Of a DNA stretch of 64,000 nt, positions 9,576 to 17,626 are shown piece by piece (position 1 is the first letter of the stretch; every line of letters begins with the position of its first letter). The notes below the pieces were generated by a model that was given only the letters and a program-made list of their open reading frames with translations, ran no database searches and was not told the DNA's origin. The position numbers and the translations under genes are program-made. The DNA is from DYFT01 sp041695085 (GTDB lineage: Bacteria; Bacteroidota; Ignavibacteria; UBA10030), in NCBI GenBank assembly GCA_041695085.1, contig JBGFRO010000018.1:118147-182146 (forward strand), in the 5' to 3' direction.

Positions 9576-10052
9576 TCAATCCATCACATATGGCGAGTGG
9601 GGATCGTTCTCGTGTCGGATTTCATCCACCGGTTCGCTTCTTCCCCTTCCGGCGTAGAGTCGATTCGGCAGATTGATAACCCATCCGGCAACCGATCCGA
9701 TATTTTTGTACGCGTGCACCACTCCCGCGGGGACAAGCACGGAAGTCATTTGTTCTTGCCCAACGTCTATCACCATTTTCCGCCCATAGCTCGGCGAATC
9801 TTTCCGAGCGTCCCACATATAGAGCCGAAAGGTTGAGGACCCGACGAAACAGAACAAATCGGCTTGCTCCCGATGCTCGTGGGGTCCGCGCGCTCTTCCC
9901 GGTTCGGTTGCGGACACGTAACTCATGGCAGGCAAGAACTCGTGTTCGAGTTCATCGCTTCGATACAATTCCACAAGCCATCCACGCTGGTCGGAATAGC
10001 GCACGAGATTTTTGATCACGACGCCGTCGATGGGACCGGTCACGAATTCCAT
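9576..10052 (-). CDS. dTDP-4-dehydrorhamnose 3,5-epimerase-like cupin protein
   Basis: A 158-residue cupin-fold protein related to RmlC. It keeps RGWLVELYRSDEL near the start, GPHEHREQADLFCFVG in place of the usual HxHxxQxxL region, and the VPAGVVHAYKN histidine segment of the second cupin motif. The first histidine motif differs somewhat from textbook RmlC, so it may act on a related nucleotide sugar (3-epimerase, 3,4-ketoisomerase or FnlB-type family) rather than on the rhamnose precursor itself. The TTG at 10091 is in frame, but ATG at 10052 gives the normal RmlC-like beginning. It is the first gene of the polysaccharide operon. Confidence 0.8.
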   Translation of the reverse strand: MEFVTGPIDGVVIKNLVRYSDQRGWLVELYRSDELEHEFLPAMSYVSATEPGRARGPHEHREQADLFCFVGSSTFRLYMWDARKDSPSYGRKMVIDVGQEQMTSVLVPAGVVHAYKNIGSVAGWVINLPNRLYAGRGRSEPVDEIRHENDPHSPYVMD

Positions 10053-10238
10053 GTTCACCGTTTGAAGAAAGTGGCAAAATCTACGAAACAATGCGCGAAA
10101 AACAAAAGAACGGCATCTTCGGGAACGAGAGCATCGCTTGAAAACAAACCACTCGGGGAACGCAAACTGCGAAAGGAACGTAAAGCGGTAACAATATGGA
10201 GGAGTGCGGGGCCTTTGTCTCGTTAATCAGTGCGGGGA

Positions 10239-10268
10239 TAGCTTACTCATTTTTTCGTCGAGAGTCAA
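10239..10268 (-). promoter_or_regulatory. Possible promoter of the polysaccharide operon
   Basis: On the minus strand TTGACT (10268-10263) is followed 18 bases later by TAAGCT (10244-10239). The -35 matches consensus in five of six positions and the -10 is weak. It lies about 190 bases upstream of the RmlC-like start, in the 251-base gap behind argS. That gap shows no other gene. The assignment is tentative. Confidence 0.35.
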
Positions 10269-10303
10269 TTCTGATTTTCTCTTAAGATGGCGAGGCGACC
10301 CAG

Positions 10304-11962
10304 CTACATCCGCTCCGGGGGGGTAATACCGAGAATGGCACAACCGTTGCGGAGCACGATCTTCGCCGCTAAACAGAGTCCCAATCGGGCGTGTGAAAGG
10401 CCCCGTTCCGGGATGACGACGCGGTGATCGTGATAGAACTTGTGAAATGCGGTAGCAACATCGTGTAAGTAGTTGGTAAGGCGCTGGGGCTCGTATCCGA
10501 AGCAGGCTGATTCGACCACCTCTGGGAATTCCAGCAGCAGCTTGACAAGCGCAATCTCCGAGTCCTCTTTCAACAAGCTGAAATCAATCTCGGGAAGTTG
10601 ATGAAGATCGGATGACCGGAACACTCCTTCGCTTTCCGCGAAGCGGAGAATACTCGCGATACGTGCGTGAGCATACTGAACGTAGTACACCGGGTTTTTT
10701 TCCGATTGCTCCTTCGCGAGGTTAAGATCGAATTCCAGATGGCTCGAGACCGATCTCATCAAGAAAAAGAACCGGACGGCGTCCGGACCCACCTCGTCGA
10801 TCAGTTCATCCAGCGTAACGAAGTTGGCGGCGCGCTTCGACATCTTCACCTGCTGTCCGTCGCGCATCAAGGTCACAAACTGATGGATGACGACTTTTAC
10901 TTTGTCTGGATCGTATCCAAGTGCTCGGATGCCAGCCAGAACATCCGGGATCGTCGCAATGTGGTCGGCCCCGAAAATATCAACGATGAGCTCGAAGCCG
11001 CGGCGGAACTTCTCGCGGTGGTACGCGATGTCGGGCAAACGATACGTCGGCTCTCCCGAGCTCTTGATGATGACACGATCTTTCTCCTGTCCGAGAGCCG
11101 TTGCTTTCAGCCAGACGGCGCCGTCTTGATCATACACCAGACCCAGCCGCCGCAACTCATCCACCACTTCCTGTATCTTGCCGGTGGTATAAAGAGAATC
11201 TTCGTTGAAGAACACGTCGAAGTAAACACCCATGCGCGCAAGAACTGCTTTGATCGCTTCGAAAAGCGTCTTCTCGGCCACTTCCTTGCATACCGCGAGC
11301 GCTTCGTCTTTGGCGAGACTGCGAAGTGTCTCACCTCGTTCTTGTCTCAAGAGCTCGGCAATTTCCCAGATGTAATCTCCCTGGTAACCCTCTTCCGGAA
11401 AGGGGTAGGCGGTATCGAAAAGTTGCATGTAGCGCGCGTACGTCGACTCGGCCAGCATCCGCATTTGCCGACCGGCGTTGTTGTAGTAATACTCTCGCGT
11501 AACGTCGTGTCCCGTCCACGTCAGGAGGTTGGCAATCGTATCGCCGATGGCAGCCTGACGACCGTGACCGACGCTGAGCGGTCCGGTCGGATTGGCGCTC
11601 ACAAACTCAACCTGCGTTTTCTTCCCTTTGCCGATATTTGTCCGACCGAACCGATCCCCCTCGCGCAGGATCCGCTCCACTTGCCGATTAAAGAATTTTT
11701 CCGTAAAGCGAAAGTTGATAAACCCGGGTCCTGCGATCTCCACGTCGGAGACGAGATCCGATTCGAGTTGAAGCGCGTTCACAAGCTCCTGAGCAAGCTC
11801 ACGTGGATTCTTCCGCAACGGCTTGGCCAAGAGCATGGCAACGTTGGTGGTGAGATCGCCGTGCGCTTCTACGCGCGGCTTCTCAAACGTCAACTTTGCT
11901 TCAGGAGTGAGGTTGAGACGTTCGAACGCAGCAGTGAACTTTTCAGTGAGGTACTTCTTCAT
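10304..11962 (-). CDS. argS: Arginyl-tRNA synthetase
   Basis: A class I aminoacyl-tRNA synthetase of 552 residues that charges tRNA-Arg. The N-terminal Arg-specific add-on domain (to about residue 85, with AGPGFINF) precedes the catalytic core. The HIGH signature appears as SVGHGR at 130-135 within FVSANPTGPLSVGHG. The KMSKS equivalent is VKMSKRAANFVTLDEL. The C-terminal DALR anticodon-binding domain is recognisable around YVQYAHARIASILR and the final LRNGCAILGI. All elements are intact and the length is normal. The start ATG lies inside the end of rsfS (20-base overlap), so the two are probably translated together. Confidence 0.97.
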   Translation of the reverse strand: MKKYLTEKFTAAFERLNLTPEAKLTFEKPRVEAHGDLTTNVAMLLAKPLRKNPRELAQELVNALQLESDLVSDVEIAGPGFINFRFTEKFFNRQVERILREGDRFGRTNIGKGKKTQVEFVSANPTGPLSVGHGRQAAIGDTIANLLTWTGHDVTREYYYNNAGRQMRMLAESTYARYMQLFDTAYPFPEEGYQGDYIWEIAELLRQERGETLRSLAKDEALAVCKEVAEKTLFEAIKAVLARMGVYFDVFFNEDSLYTTGKIQEVVDELRRLGLVYDQDGAVWLKATALGQEKDRVIIKSSGEPTYRLPDIAYHREKFRRGFELIVDIFGADHIATIPDVLAGIRALGYDPDKVKVVIHQFVTLMRDGQQVKMSKRAANFVTLDELIDEVGPDAVRFFFLMRSVSSHLEFDLNLAKEQSEKNPVYYVQYAHARIASILRFAESEGVFRSSDLHQLPEIDFSLLKEDSEIALVKLLLEFPEVVESACFGYEPQRLTNYLHDVATAFHKFYHDHRVVIPERGLSHARLGLCLAAKIVLRNGCAILGITPPERM

Positions 11963-12395
11963 TCCGTTTGGAGGATTGGCTTTTCTTCTTGGTCGGTGCG
12001 GATCGCGCTTTGCTGCCGACCTTCAGCGGCGTAAACATGGCTCCATCAGCCGAGTCTTCCACTTGTGTCAGCATAGCATCCCCCCAGAGTCGCTCGAGCG
12101 CGTAGAATCCGCGCGAATCGCGATGAAAGACATGAACGACAACGTCCACATAGTCCAACAATACCCACGAAAGCGCTTTGAACCCCTCAGCATGCCAAAG
12201 GTGAGCCCCCAGCTCTTCCGTACCTTTCCGCACGGCATCAGCAATCGCTTTCACCTGCGTGTCGGAATCGGCTGAACAGAGCACAAAGAAATCGGCTGGA
12301 GCGCTCAGTTTTCTCAAATCCATTAAGAGGACGTCGGAGCCTTTCTTCGTCAGAATCAGCTCGGCAATCTTCTTCGCCAACGTTCGTGATGTCAC
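11943..12395 (-). CDS. rsfS: Ribosomal silencing factor RsfS
   Basis: RsfS (Iojap/YbeB family) binds ribosomal protein L14 and blocks subunit joining in starvation. The core is complete: LAKKIAELILTKKGSDVLLMDLR, then SAPADFFVLCSADSDTQVKAIAD, and WVLLDYVDVVVHVFHRDSRGFYALERLWGDA with the family-typical D-x-V-V-H-x-F segment. A Ser/Lys-rich tail of about 40 residues after the core is longer than usual. GTG at 12395 has GGGAG 8 nt upstream, so it is preferred over GTG at 12410. It overlaps argS downstream and follows the LytR_C gene, a neighbourhood common in this lineage. Confidence 0.92.
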   Translation of the reverse strand: MTSRTLAKKIAELILTKKGSDVLLMDLRKLSAPADFFVLCSADSDTQVKAIADAVRKGTEELGAHLWHAEGFKALSWVLLDYVDVVVHVFHRDSRGFYALERLWGDAMLTQVEDSADGAMFTPLKVGSKARSAPTKKKSQSSKRNEEVPH

Positions 12396-12484
12396 TTCTC
12401 CTGCTCCCACAAATGTCAGTCGGATGTCGCTACACTCCTTGTTTCAAGCCTGCGTCAACTGAAAGCAGATATTCGGCACCACCC

Positions 12485-13012
12485 TCATTGCATCGGGCGG
12501 AGAGACCGGAAGTCCTTGCCGATGATGACTGTAACATCGAGGTACGCGTGAGGGTCGATTTGCTGTCTCACGCGTTCTTTTGGTAGTCCGAGCGCCGCGG
12601 CTACTTGTTCAGCTGCCAACACGTTGCCCGAACGATCGATCACCTGCGTCAGTTCGACGTTTGAATCCTTAAAGTTCCCCATTTCGACGACGTCAAATCC
12701 TCGCGAGCGGAGATAGTGCGTAAACCGCTGGGCGATCTTTGCCGTACCCGAACCGTTCAGTACATCGAGTTGAATCACACGGATCTTTCCGTCGATCTCC
12801 ACTTCGGGTTCAACGGGGGGCGAAATGAATGCGCGTTGAACGAACGAGTAGAGTAACCCCGCGGCAATCAATACAGCGGCAATCAACAGCGCAGACCTTC
12901 CGATGCCTGCCAGAGAGAGGCGGCGCTTTCGGCTTTTCTCTTTGTTCGAGTCGTCGGGCGACGGTCCTTGCGCTTCAGCAGGAGTCCGGTCGTCGGTGGG
13001 ATGGTGCCTCAT
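12485..13012 (-). CDS. Membrane-anchored LytR_C domain protein
   Basis: A 175-residue protein with a basic, disordered N-terminus, one transmembrane helix at about 41-58 (SALLIAAVLIAAGLLYSFV) and an extracytoplasmic LytR cell envelope-related C-terminal domain. That domain is recognised by VIQLDVLNGSGTAKIAQRFT, then LRSRGFDVVEMGNF and VIDRSGN, ending in DVTVIIGKDF. The domain normally follows LytR-CpsA-Psr catalytic domains but is often found alone next to rsfS. Its molecular role is unknown. ATG at 13012 is used; an in-frame TTG at 13030 would add six residues. A strong terminator lies immediately upstream, so the gene begins a new transcription unit leading into rsfS and argS. Confidence 0.82.
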   Translation of the reverse strand: MRHHPTDDRTPAEAQGPSPDDSNKEKSRKRRLSLAGIGRSALLIAAVLIAAGLLYSFVQRAFISPPVEPEVEIDGKIRVIQLDVLNGSGTAKIAQRFTHYLRSRGFDVVEMGNFKDSNVELTQVIDRSGNVLAAEQVAAALGLPKERVRQQIDPHAYLDVTVIIGKDFRSLRPMQ

Positions 13013-13028
13013 CGATATTCGCGCGCAC

Positions 13029-13081
13029 AAAAAAACAACCGAGCAGGAACGTTCCGCGCGCGGAACATTGTGCTCGGTTGT
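13029..13081 (-). terminator. Strong intrinsic terminator with nested palindrome
   Basis: Reading the minus strand, an 11-bp perfect stem (ACAACCGAGCA at 13081-13071 with TGCTCGGTTGT at 13045-13035) encloses a second perfect palindrome, GTTCCGCGCGCGGAAC (13066-13051). It is followed by seven T residues (13035-13029). It lies 28 bases after the stop of the exported-protein gene and ends that transcript before the LytR_C gene. Confidence 0.92.
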
Positions 13082-13108
13082 CTACAACAGCAAAAACGAG
13101 ATCACTGA

Positions 13109-13615
13109 TTAACGATTGTCTCCCTGATAGCGATCGATCCCATCAAAAAACGACGGCCGATAGAACCCGTTGCCGAGCCAATACATGGGCGGCAATTGGC
13201 GGTATTGAAGAGAGAACAACATGTTATTGCTCGGTCTGTAATTCAGTTCAGCGCGACTCAGGAAGACTCCGCTGAAATCCTTTTGGAATTGCTGACCGAA
13301 GGTATTGTAGGGAGAATGCATGAGGCTGACATCTGCCTGAAAATCCAGATCGCTCGAAAATCTGTAGAGCAGACTGTTTGTATACACCCCCATCGACAGG
13401 CCGCGTTGTCCAAAGGAGGAGTACGAGAGGGAGAAGCTGTGGTGCATCGACAGCTTGTTCGGGTCGATGAGTCCGAACAGCCACCCCCCGCCGTCCGGTC
13501 GAATGATCGATTCCGAGACGCTCGGTTTCAGATTGGCACTTCCCTTGAATTGAGCGAAGGAAAGCGACACCCAGAGGAAGACAAGCGCCGCAACCAAGAA
13601 GCTGTTTCGTTTCAT
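13109..13615 (-). CDS. Exported protein of unknown function, probably small outer-membrane barrel
   Basis: A 168-residue protein that I do not recognise. The first 21 residues form a clean signal peptide (LVAALVFLWVSLSFA). The mature part is rich in Ser, aromatic and alternating polar/hydrophobic residues (HHSFSLSYSSFG, LLYRFSSDLDFQADVSL, MLFSLQYRQLP), suggesting amphipathic beta strands as in a short barrel or lipid-facing protein. It has a near-perfect AAGGAGG ribosome binding site, a consensus-like promoter and its own terminator, so it is an independent single-gene unit. Similar short exported proteins with this pattern are common in T9SS-bearing bacteria, but no function can be assigned. 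Confidence 0.8.
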   Translation of the reverse strand: MKRNSFLVAALVFLWVSLSFAQFKGSANLKPSVSESIIRPDGGGWLFGLIDPNKLSMHHSFSLSYSSFGQRGLSMGVYTNSLLYRFSSDLDFQADVSLMHSPYNTFGQQFQKDFSGVFLSRAELNYRPSNNMLFSLQYRQLPPMYWLGNGFYRPSFFDGIDRYQGDNR

Positions 13616-13659
13616 CTCAAAACCCTCCTTGAATCAATCTGCTGGAGAAACACGCTGTA

Positions 13660-13688
13660 ATGATACTCAATTGTGATTCGATTGTCAA
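13660..13688 (-). promoter_or_regulatory. Sigma70-like promoter of the exported-protein gene
   Basis: On the minus strand TTGACA (13688-13683) and TATCAT (13665-13660) are separated by exactly 17 bases. The start codon of the exported-protein gene follows about 45 bases downstream, behind AAGGAGG. This is one of several TTGACA-type promoters in the window. Confidence 0.75.
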
Positions 13689-13752
13689 GCAAAGGTCTGA
13701 AACAAGGAACCAGTTGCATTTTCAGATCAACAGGGATGAATGTTTCTCCGTT

Positions 13753-13956
13753 TCAGCGTTCGAGTTTCGACATGTTCTCGAGCTGAATGAGCCGCTTCCC
13801 AATGGTATCTACCGGCGGAAGTTCATACTGGGGACGCTTGATGAGGCCACGATTGAGGAGACTTAGATAGAGCTCCAAGAATCGATGATATGATGAGCTT
13901 CTCTCCTTGTCCTTATTTTTCTCAACAACTTCGATAACTTCATCTACGATTGTCAT
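13753..13956 (-). CDS. Small hypothetical protein next to SDH-type protease
   Basis: A 67-residue, charged, mostly helical protein (VDEVIEVVEKNKDKERSSSY, then HRFLELYLSLLNRGLIKRP) with no recognised domain. ATG at 13956 has a fair GGGGTG ribosome binding site. It begins 16 bases after the stop of the protease-like gene, in the same direction, so the two are likely one operon. Base composition here is clearly more AT-rich than the flanking housekeeping genes, suggesting transfer of the pair. It could be a partner, regulator or substrate adaptor of the protease, which is inference from position only. Confidence 0.6.
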   Translation of the reverse strand: MTIVDEVIEVVEKNKDKERSSSYHRFLELYLSLLNRGLIKRPQYELPPVDTIGKRLIQLENMSKLER

Positions 13957-13972
13957 AAATCACCCCTGAAGG

Positions 13973-14842
13973 TTAAAAGAAGTTTCTGCTATGCATAAAG
14001 AACGCAAATTTTCCGCGCCTGATATACTCAATGATGAGATCATTGTATTGTCTGATGAGATCGCGCAGCTCCTTCTGCTTTGAGTAATCTTCAATCTTGA
14101 GGCCAACATGATCAGTCAGTGTTCGAATTCCAATCATCCGATTATGCGAGTGCCATTGTTTATTGTCGCTCAAAACCTTGGCAATTTCCTCTGCGCGCTG
14201 TTTCTTTTCCTCTAGTGTAACTGGTAACCCCTTTTTCTCTGGGTTGGTTTCATGAGTGATCCATGTTTTGAACTTGTACTCAACAAGCCATTTCTTGAGA
14301 AGTGTCATGGTCAGCTCTTTCGCTTGTTCATAACGACTTAAGGTCGCAAGATCTTGGGACTGCAGGATCAAGAACTCTGCCTCGGTTAATTCACCTTTCC
14401 TCGATTTTTCAATCAGTTTTTCAACCTGATCCAGGTATCCAAGAGCGGGAACCCACTCTTTTCCGTTATACACCTGCGGATCTATTGGACCAAGAGAGGA
14501 GGAATAATCCATGAAGATCTTTTCACCCGACATGCAGAAAATGGTGCCCGCAGACATTGCATAATCTGGCACAACGAAATACACTTCTGAATAATGGTGT
14601 CGAACAATATCGACAAGCTTTTCAACCGTTTCTGCGCTTCCTCCTGGCGTATTCAATATGATCACCAAGCGTGATCTAGCACGCTCGTCTTGTTTCAACG
14701 CCTCGATGAAATCGCGAAAATGCTTCTCAATGAGAGGCGCCAGTTCGCCGTAGTAAAATATCACATCAGCTTCAAAATGCTCCTCGAGCTTCCGCAACCT
14801 CTCATTCAGCAACTCCTGGATTGTTCTGTCGAATACCTGCAT
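13973..14842 (-). CDS. SDH-family serine protease (ClpP/crotonase fold)
   Basis: A 289-residue protein of the serine dehydrogenase proteinase family, related to SppA and ClpP. The oxyanion/glycine segment NTPGGSAET lies at 64-72, the likely nucleophile Ser97 sits in YAMSAGTIFCMSG, and SSLGPIDPQ (114-123) is the conserved downstream motif of this family. There is no signal peptide and no convincing transmembrane helix, so it is probably cytoplasmic. The C-terminal part is helical and highly charged. It is encoded with a 67-residue protein in an AT-rich stretch between unrelated housekeeping genes. Substrate and role are unknown. The assignment to the protease superfamily is firm; enzymatic activity is inferred. 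Confidence 0.82.
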   Translation of the reverse strand: MQVFDRTIQELLNERLRKLEEHFEADVIFYYGELAPLIEKHFRDFIEALKQDERARSRLVIILNTPGGSAETVEKLVDIVRHHYSEVYFVVPDYAMSAGTIFCMSGEKIFMDYSSSLGPIDPQVYNGKEWVPALGYLDQVEKLIEKSRKGELTEAEFLILQSQDLATLSRYEQAKELTMTLLKKWLVEYKFKTWITHETNPEKKGLPVTLEEKKQRAEEIAKVLSDNKQWHSHNRMIGIRTLTDHVGLKIEDYSKQKELRDLIRQYNDLIIEYIRRGKFAFFMHSRNFF

Positions 14843-14960
14843 AGATCATTTTCTAACCCGCGTAAAGATGCCCTTTTTTTTGTTTTCTCACAAGAGCTAA
14901 GCTGCGGAAAACGGCTATATCTATTATGCCTTACAAACAGTGGATTCTATGTTCCAGTGA

Positions 14961-15752
14961 CTATCTCCCTCGAACAAAGGCATCTCGCAGGTTCAATATC
15001 TTCCTTGCTTCCTCCAACTGCTCCACCGTATTAATTCCATGAATCTCCGCAGGCTCATCGGCAACCAGAGCAGAAACGGTCCAATGATGCTTCCAAAAAT
15101 ACTCAAAGACGTCGGTCAAGTAATACTCGTGTTGAGCATTGTTCGTCGTCAGATGACATAATCCGTCAAACAGCTTCTCTTTGTCGAAGAGATAGATGCC
15201 GGAATTAATCTCACGAACCTTCAATTCTTCCGGACTTGCATCCCGGTGTTCCACGATCTTCTCCACAGAACCGTTCGCGCTGCGAATGATCCGGCCATAG
15301 CCGGTCGGATCTTCAACCCGGGCGGTCAGGATCGTCGCCACTGCATTGGTCGCAAAGTGATGTTTCATCAGGTTCAGCATGGTCGACTTGGTCAACAGCG
15401 GTACATCGCCGGAGAGCACGACGACATCCCCCGCAAAGCCCTTCAGCTCCTCTTGCGCTTGCAACACCGCATGGCCGGTCCCCCACTGCTGTTCCTGCAC
15501 GGCGCACACAACATCGGGGTGTGACTTTCTCACATACTCAAGCACCGTCTCACGTTGGAAGCCAACGATCAAGATCACCCGACTTGCTCCAAGCTCGTAT
15601 GCGAGATCGGCGACGTAATGGATCATCGGTTTCCCATTCAGCTCGTACATCACTTTTGCGCGGGATGGATCTTTCATCCTCTTTCCCTGTCCCGCCGCCA
15701 TGATCACCGCAGCGAAGTCGCGCTTGGTTCGTTGTTCCTTGTTGTGTTGCAT
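14961..15752 (-). CDS. GlmU-type sugar-1-phosphate uridylyltransferase, nucleotidyltransferase domain only
   Basis: A 263-residue nucleotidyltransferase matching the N-terminal half of GlmU. The signature AAVIMAAGQGKRMKDP lies at 14-29, followed by KPMIHYVADLA, the UTP/sugar-site EQQWGTGHAVLQA, LSGDVPLL and the VEDPTGYGRI motif. EINSGIYLFDKEKLF and a C-terminal GINTVEQLEEA are also in place. The left-handed beta-helix acetyltransferase half (another 190 or so residues) is absent, and the gene ends normally. It should therefore make UDP-GlcNAc from GlcNAc-1-P, with acetylation done by another protein, or use a related sugar phosphate. It is 12 bases downstream of panC. Confidence 0.85.
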   Translation of the reverse strand: MQHNKEQRTKRDFAAVIMAAGQGKRMKDPSRAKVMYELNGKPMIHYVADLAYELGASRVILIVGFQRETVLEYVRKSHPDVVCAVQEQQWGTGHAVLQAQEELKGFAGDVVVLSGDVPLLTKSTMLNLMKHHFATNAVATILTARVEDPTGYGRIIRSANGSVEKIVEHRDASPEELKVREINSGIYLFDKEKLFDGLCHLTTNNAQHEYYLTDVFEYFWKHHWTVSALVADEPAEIHGINTVEQLEEARKILNLRDAFVRGR

Positions 15753-15764
15753 GATCCCTCAGTA

Positions 15765-16616
15765 TTAGGGAACGGAGATGAGCAGGTTATCGATCAGTCG
15801 GGTTGCCCCAAAACGCACTGCGAGGAGTGCAAGCACGTGCGGCGGCGCTACAACTTCCACCTCCCTGAACGTTGTCGGATCGACGAACGCCACGTAATCT
15901 ACCTCTGTCGGTTGTGCAGCTATCAACAGGTCCATCATTTCTTTTCGTAACGAGTCGACAGATCGATCGCCGGAACGAATGCGCGCAGAAGCGAGCTGGA
16001 GCGACTGATAGAGGGAGGTCGCGCGCCTCCGCTCGTCCCGAGAGAGATAAACGTTGCGCGAACTGAGCGCCAATCCATCAGGTTCGCGGACGATCGGTGC
16101 ATCGATCACATCCGTATCAACGTTCAACTCGCGGACCATTTTCCGGATGATGAATGCTTGCTGGGCGTCCTTCTGCCCAAAGACCGCGACGTGAGGCTTC
16201 GTGATGAGAAGCAATTTCATCACCACCGTCGTGACGCCGCGAAAGTGCGTCGGACGAAATGTTCCTTCGAGAACTTCCGATGCACCCTCCACCGTCACGT
16301 ACGTCCCAAATCCCGGCGGATACATCTCTTGAGTGACGGGGGTGAACAGAACATCCGTTCCTGCTTCCTGTGCCACTACGCGATCCCGTTCAAGATCACG
16401 CGGATAGCGATCAAAGTCCTCGCCCGGTCCGAATTGGGTCGGATTCACAAAGATGGTGGTCACTACTACATCTGCTTTCTGACGTGCGATCTCGATCAAG
16501 CTTGTATGTCCGCGATGAAGATACCCCATCGTCGGCACGACGCCGATTCGTTTCCCCGAAAGCCGGATTCGCTCGGCTTCCGCTTGCATCTCGTGGATCG
16601 AGGAAATGATCTTCAT
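15765..16616 (-). CDS. panC: Pantothenate synthetase
   Basis: A cytoplasmic ligase of 283 residues joining pantoate and beta-alanine with ATP to form pantothenate. VPTMGYLHRGHTSLIEIA contains the PTMG and HxGH ATP-binding motifs. TIFVNPTQFGPGEDFDRYPR, VFGQKDAQQAFIIRKM and LALSSRNVYLSRDER (the KMSKS-like loop) are all present and in order, and length is normal. ATG at 16616 gives the standard N-terminus. It lies upstream of the GlmU-like gene and downstream of the arginase gene, all on the minus strand, with no panB or panD in the window. Confidence 0.96.
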   Translation of the reverse strand: MKIISSIHEMQAEAERIRLSGKRIGVVPTMGYLHRGHTSLIEIARQKADVVVTTIFVNPTQFGPGEDFDRYPRDLERDRVVAQEAGTDVLFTPVTQEMYPPGFGTYVTVEGASEVLEGTFRPTHFRGVTTVVMKLLLITKPHVAVFGQKDAQQAFIIRKMVRELNVDTDVIDAPIVREPDGLALSSRNVYLSRDERRRATSLYQSLQLASARIRSGDRSVDSLRKEMMDLLIAAQPTEVDYVAFVDPTTFREVEVVAPPHVLALLAVRFGATRLIDNLLISVP

Positions 16617-16670
16617 TCACAATGATCCTGACTCAACTCGTTCTATTCACTTTACATTGCGAAACGATTT

Positions 16671-17573
16671 TCAGAGAATCTTCTTTCCAAAAGCAGATTG
16701 GATCAATTCGACGGCAAACTCGGCCGACTGGTTCCTGTTGTCGAGGATCGGATTCACCTCTACCACCTCCAGCGACGTCATTTTGCCGTGTTCATTCAAC
16801 GTCTCCATGATAAGATGTGCCTCACGATAGTTTAAACCTCCCTTGACGGGCGTTCCGACACCCGGAGCAACGGTGGGATCGACGGCATCGAGATCGAAAC
16901 TCACGTGCAGGAGATCCACATCCCTCAGTTTGCGCAGCGCCTTGGCGATCACCCCCGCCATGCCATGCTTATCGATCGCCTCCATAGTGAAAACGTTGAC
17001 GTTGTGTTGTTTAATGAATTTTCTTTCTCCTTCATCCAACTCCCGCGTGGCAATCAACACGACGTTGGAGGGGTCAACCTTTCGAAAGTCGCCGCCGATG
17101 GAGGTGAGTTCAAGCGCTCCGAACCCCATCGACGCGGCCAACGGCATGCCATGGATATTGCCCGAAGGAGTCGTCTCATCCGTGTTCATATCGCCGTGTG
17201 CATCGACCCAGAGAACTCCGACGTTTTTTTTAAGACGTTGGGCGTACGCTGCGACCCCTGCGATCGTACCGGCAGCGATCGAATGGTCGCCTCCCAGAAT
17301 GAGTGGAAATCCGCCCGACTGCATGATCTTATCGACTTTGTGAGCAAGAATCGTGCATGCCCGCACGATCTCAGGAAGGTACTTGAGCTTCTCGTTGCGG
17401 ATCTTCAATTGCTCGGGATTCTTGATCGGAATATCCCCCTCGTCCTGCACAATGTGTCCAAGCGCTCGCAGCCGCTCCGTCACACCGGCGATGCGTATGG
17501 CAGAAGGCCCCATGTCGACGCCTCGACGGCCAGCGCCCAGATCCATTGGAACACCGAGCAGATGAATCTTCAT
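16671..17573 (-). CDS. rocF: Arginase
   Basis: A 300-residue ureohydrolase that splits arginine to ornithine and urea. The binuclear manganese ligands are visible in LGGDHSIAAG, WVDAHGDMNT and VSFDLDAVDP, and the substrate-loop sequence SGNIHGMPLA is intact. The start MKIHLLGVPMDLGAGRRGVDMGPSAIR is typical for bacterial arginases rather than agmatinases. The C-terminal VEVNPILDNRNQSAE includes the conserved glutamate and NQTA-like segment. Neighbours are biosynthetic genes (panC, accD), so the context does not indicate a dedicated arginine-degradation operon. Confidence 0.93.
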   Translation of the reverse strand: MKIHLLGVPMDLGAGRRGVDMGPSAIRIAGVTERLRALGHIVQDEGDIPIKNPEQLKIRNEKLKYLPEIVRACTILAHKVDKIMQSGGFPLILGGDHSIAAGTIAGVAAYAQRLKKNVGVLWVDAHGDMNTDETTPSGNIHGMPLAASMGFGALELTSIGGDFRKVDPSNVVLIATRELDEGERKFIKQHNVNVFTMEAIDKHGMAGVIAKALRKLRDVDLLHVSFDLDAVDPTVAPGVGTPVKGGLNYREAHLIMETLNEHGKMTSLEVVEVNPILDNRNQSAEFAVELIQSAFGKKIL

Positions 17574-17626
17574 ACATCGTATAAGCTGAGAGAAAACGTA
17601 TGAGTCGAAATACGAGTTGTGTTTCC

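Noticed and set aside
10667..12034. 455-codon open frame on the plus strand
   Set aside because: It is antisense to argS and rsfS; both real genes have intact catalytic motifs on the minus strand.
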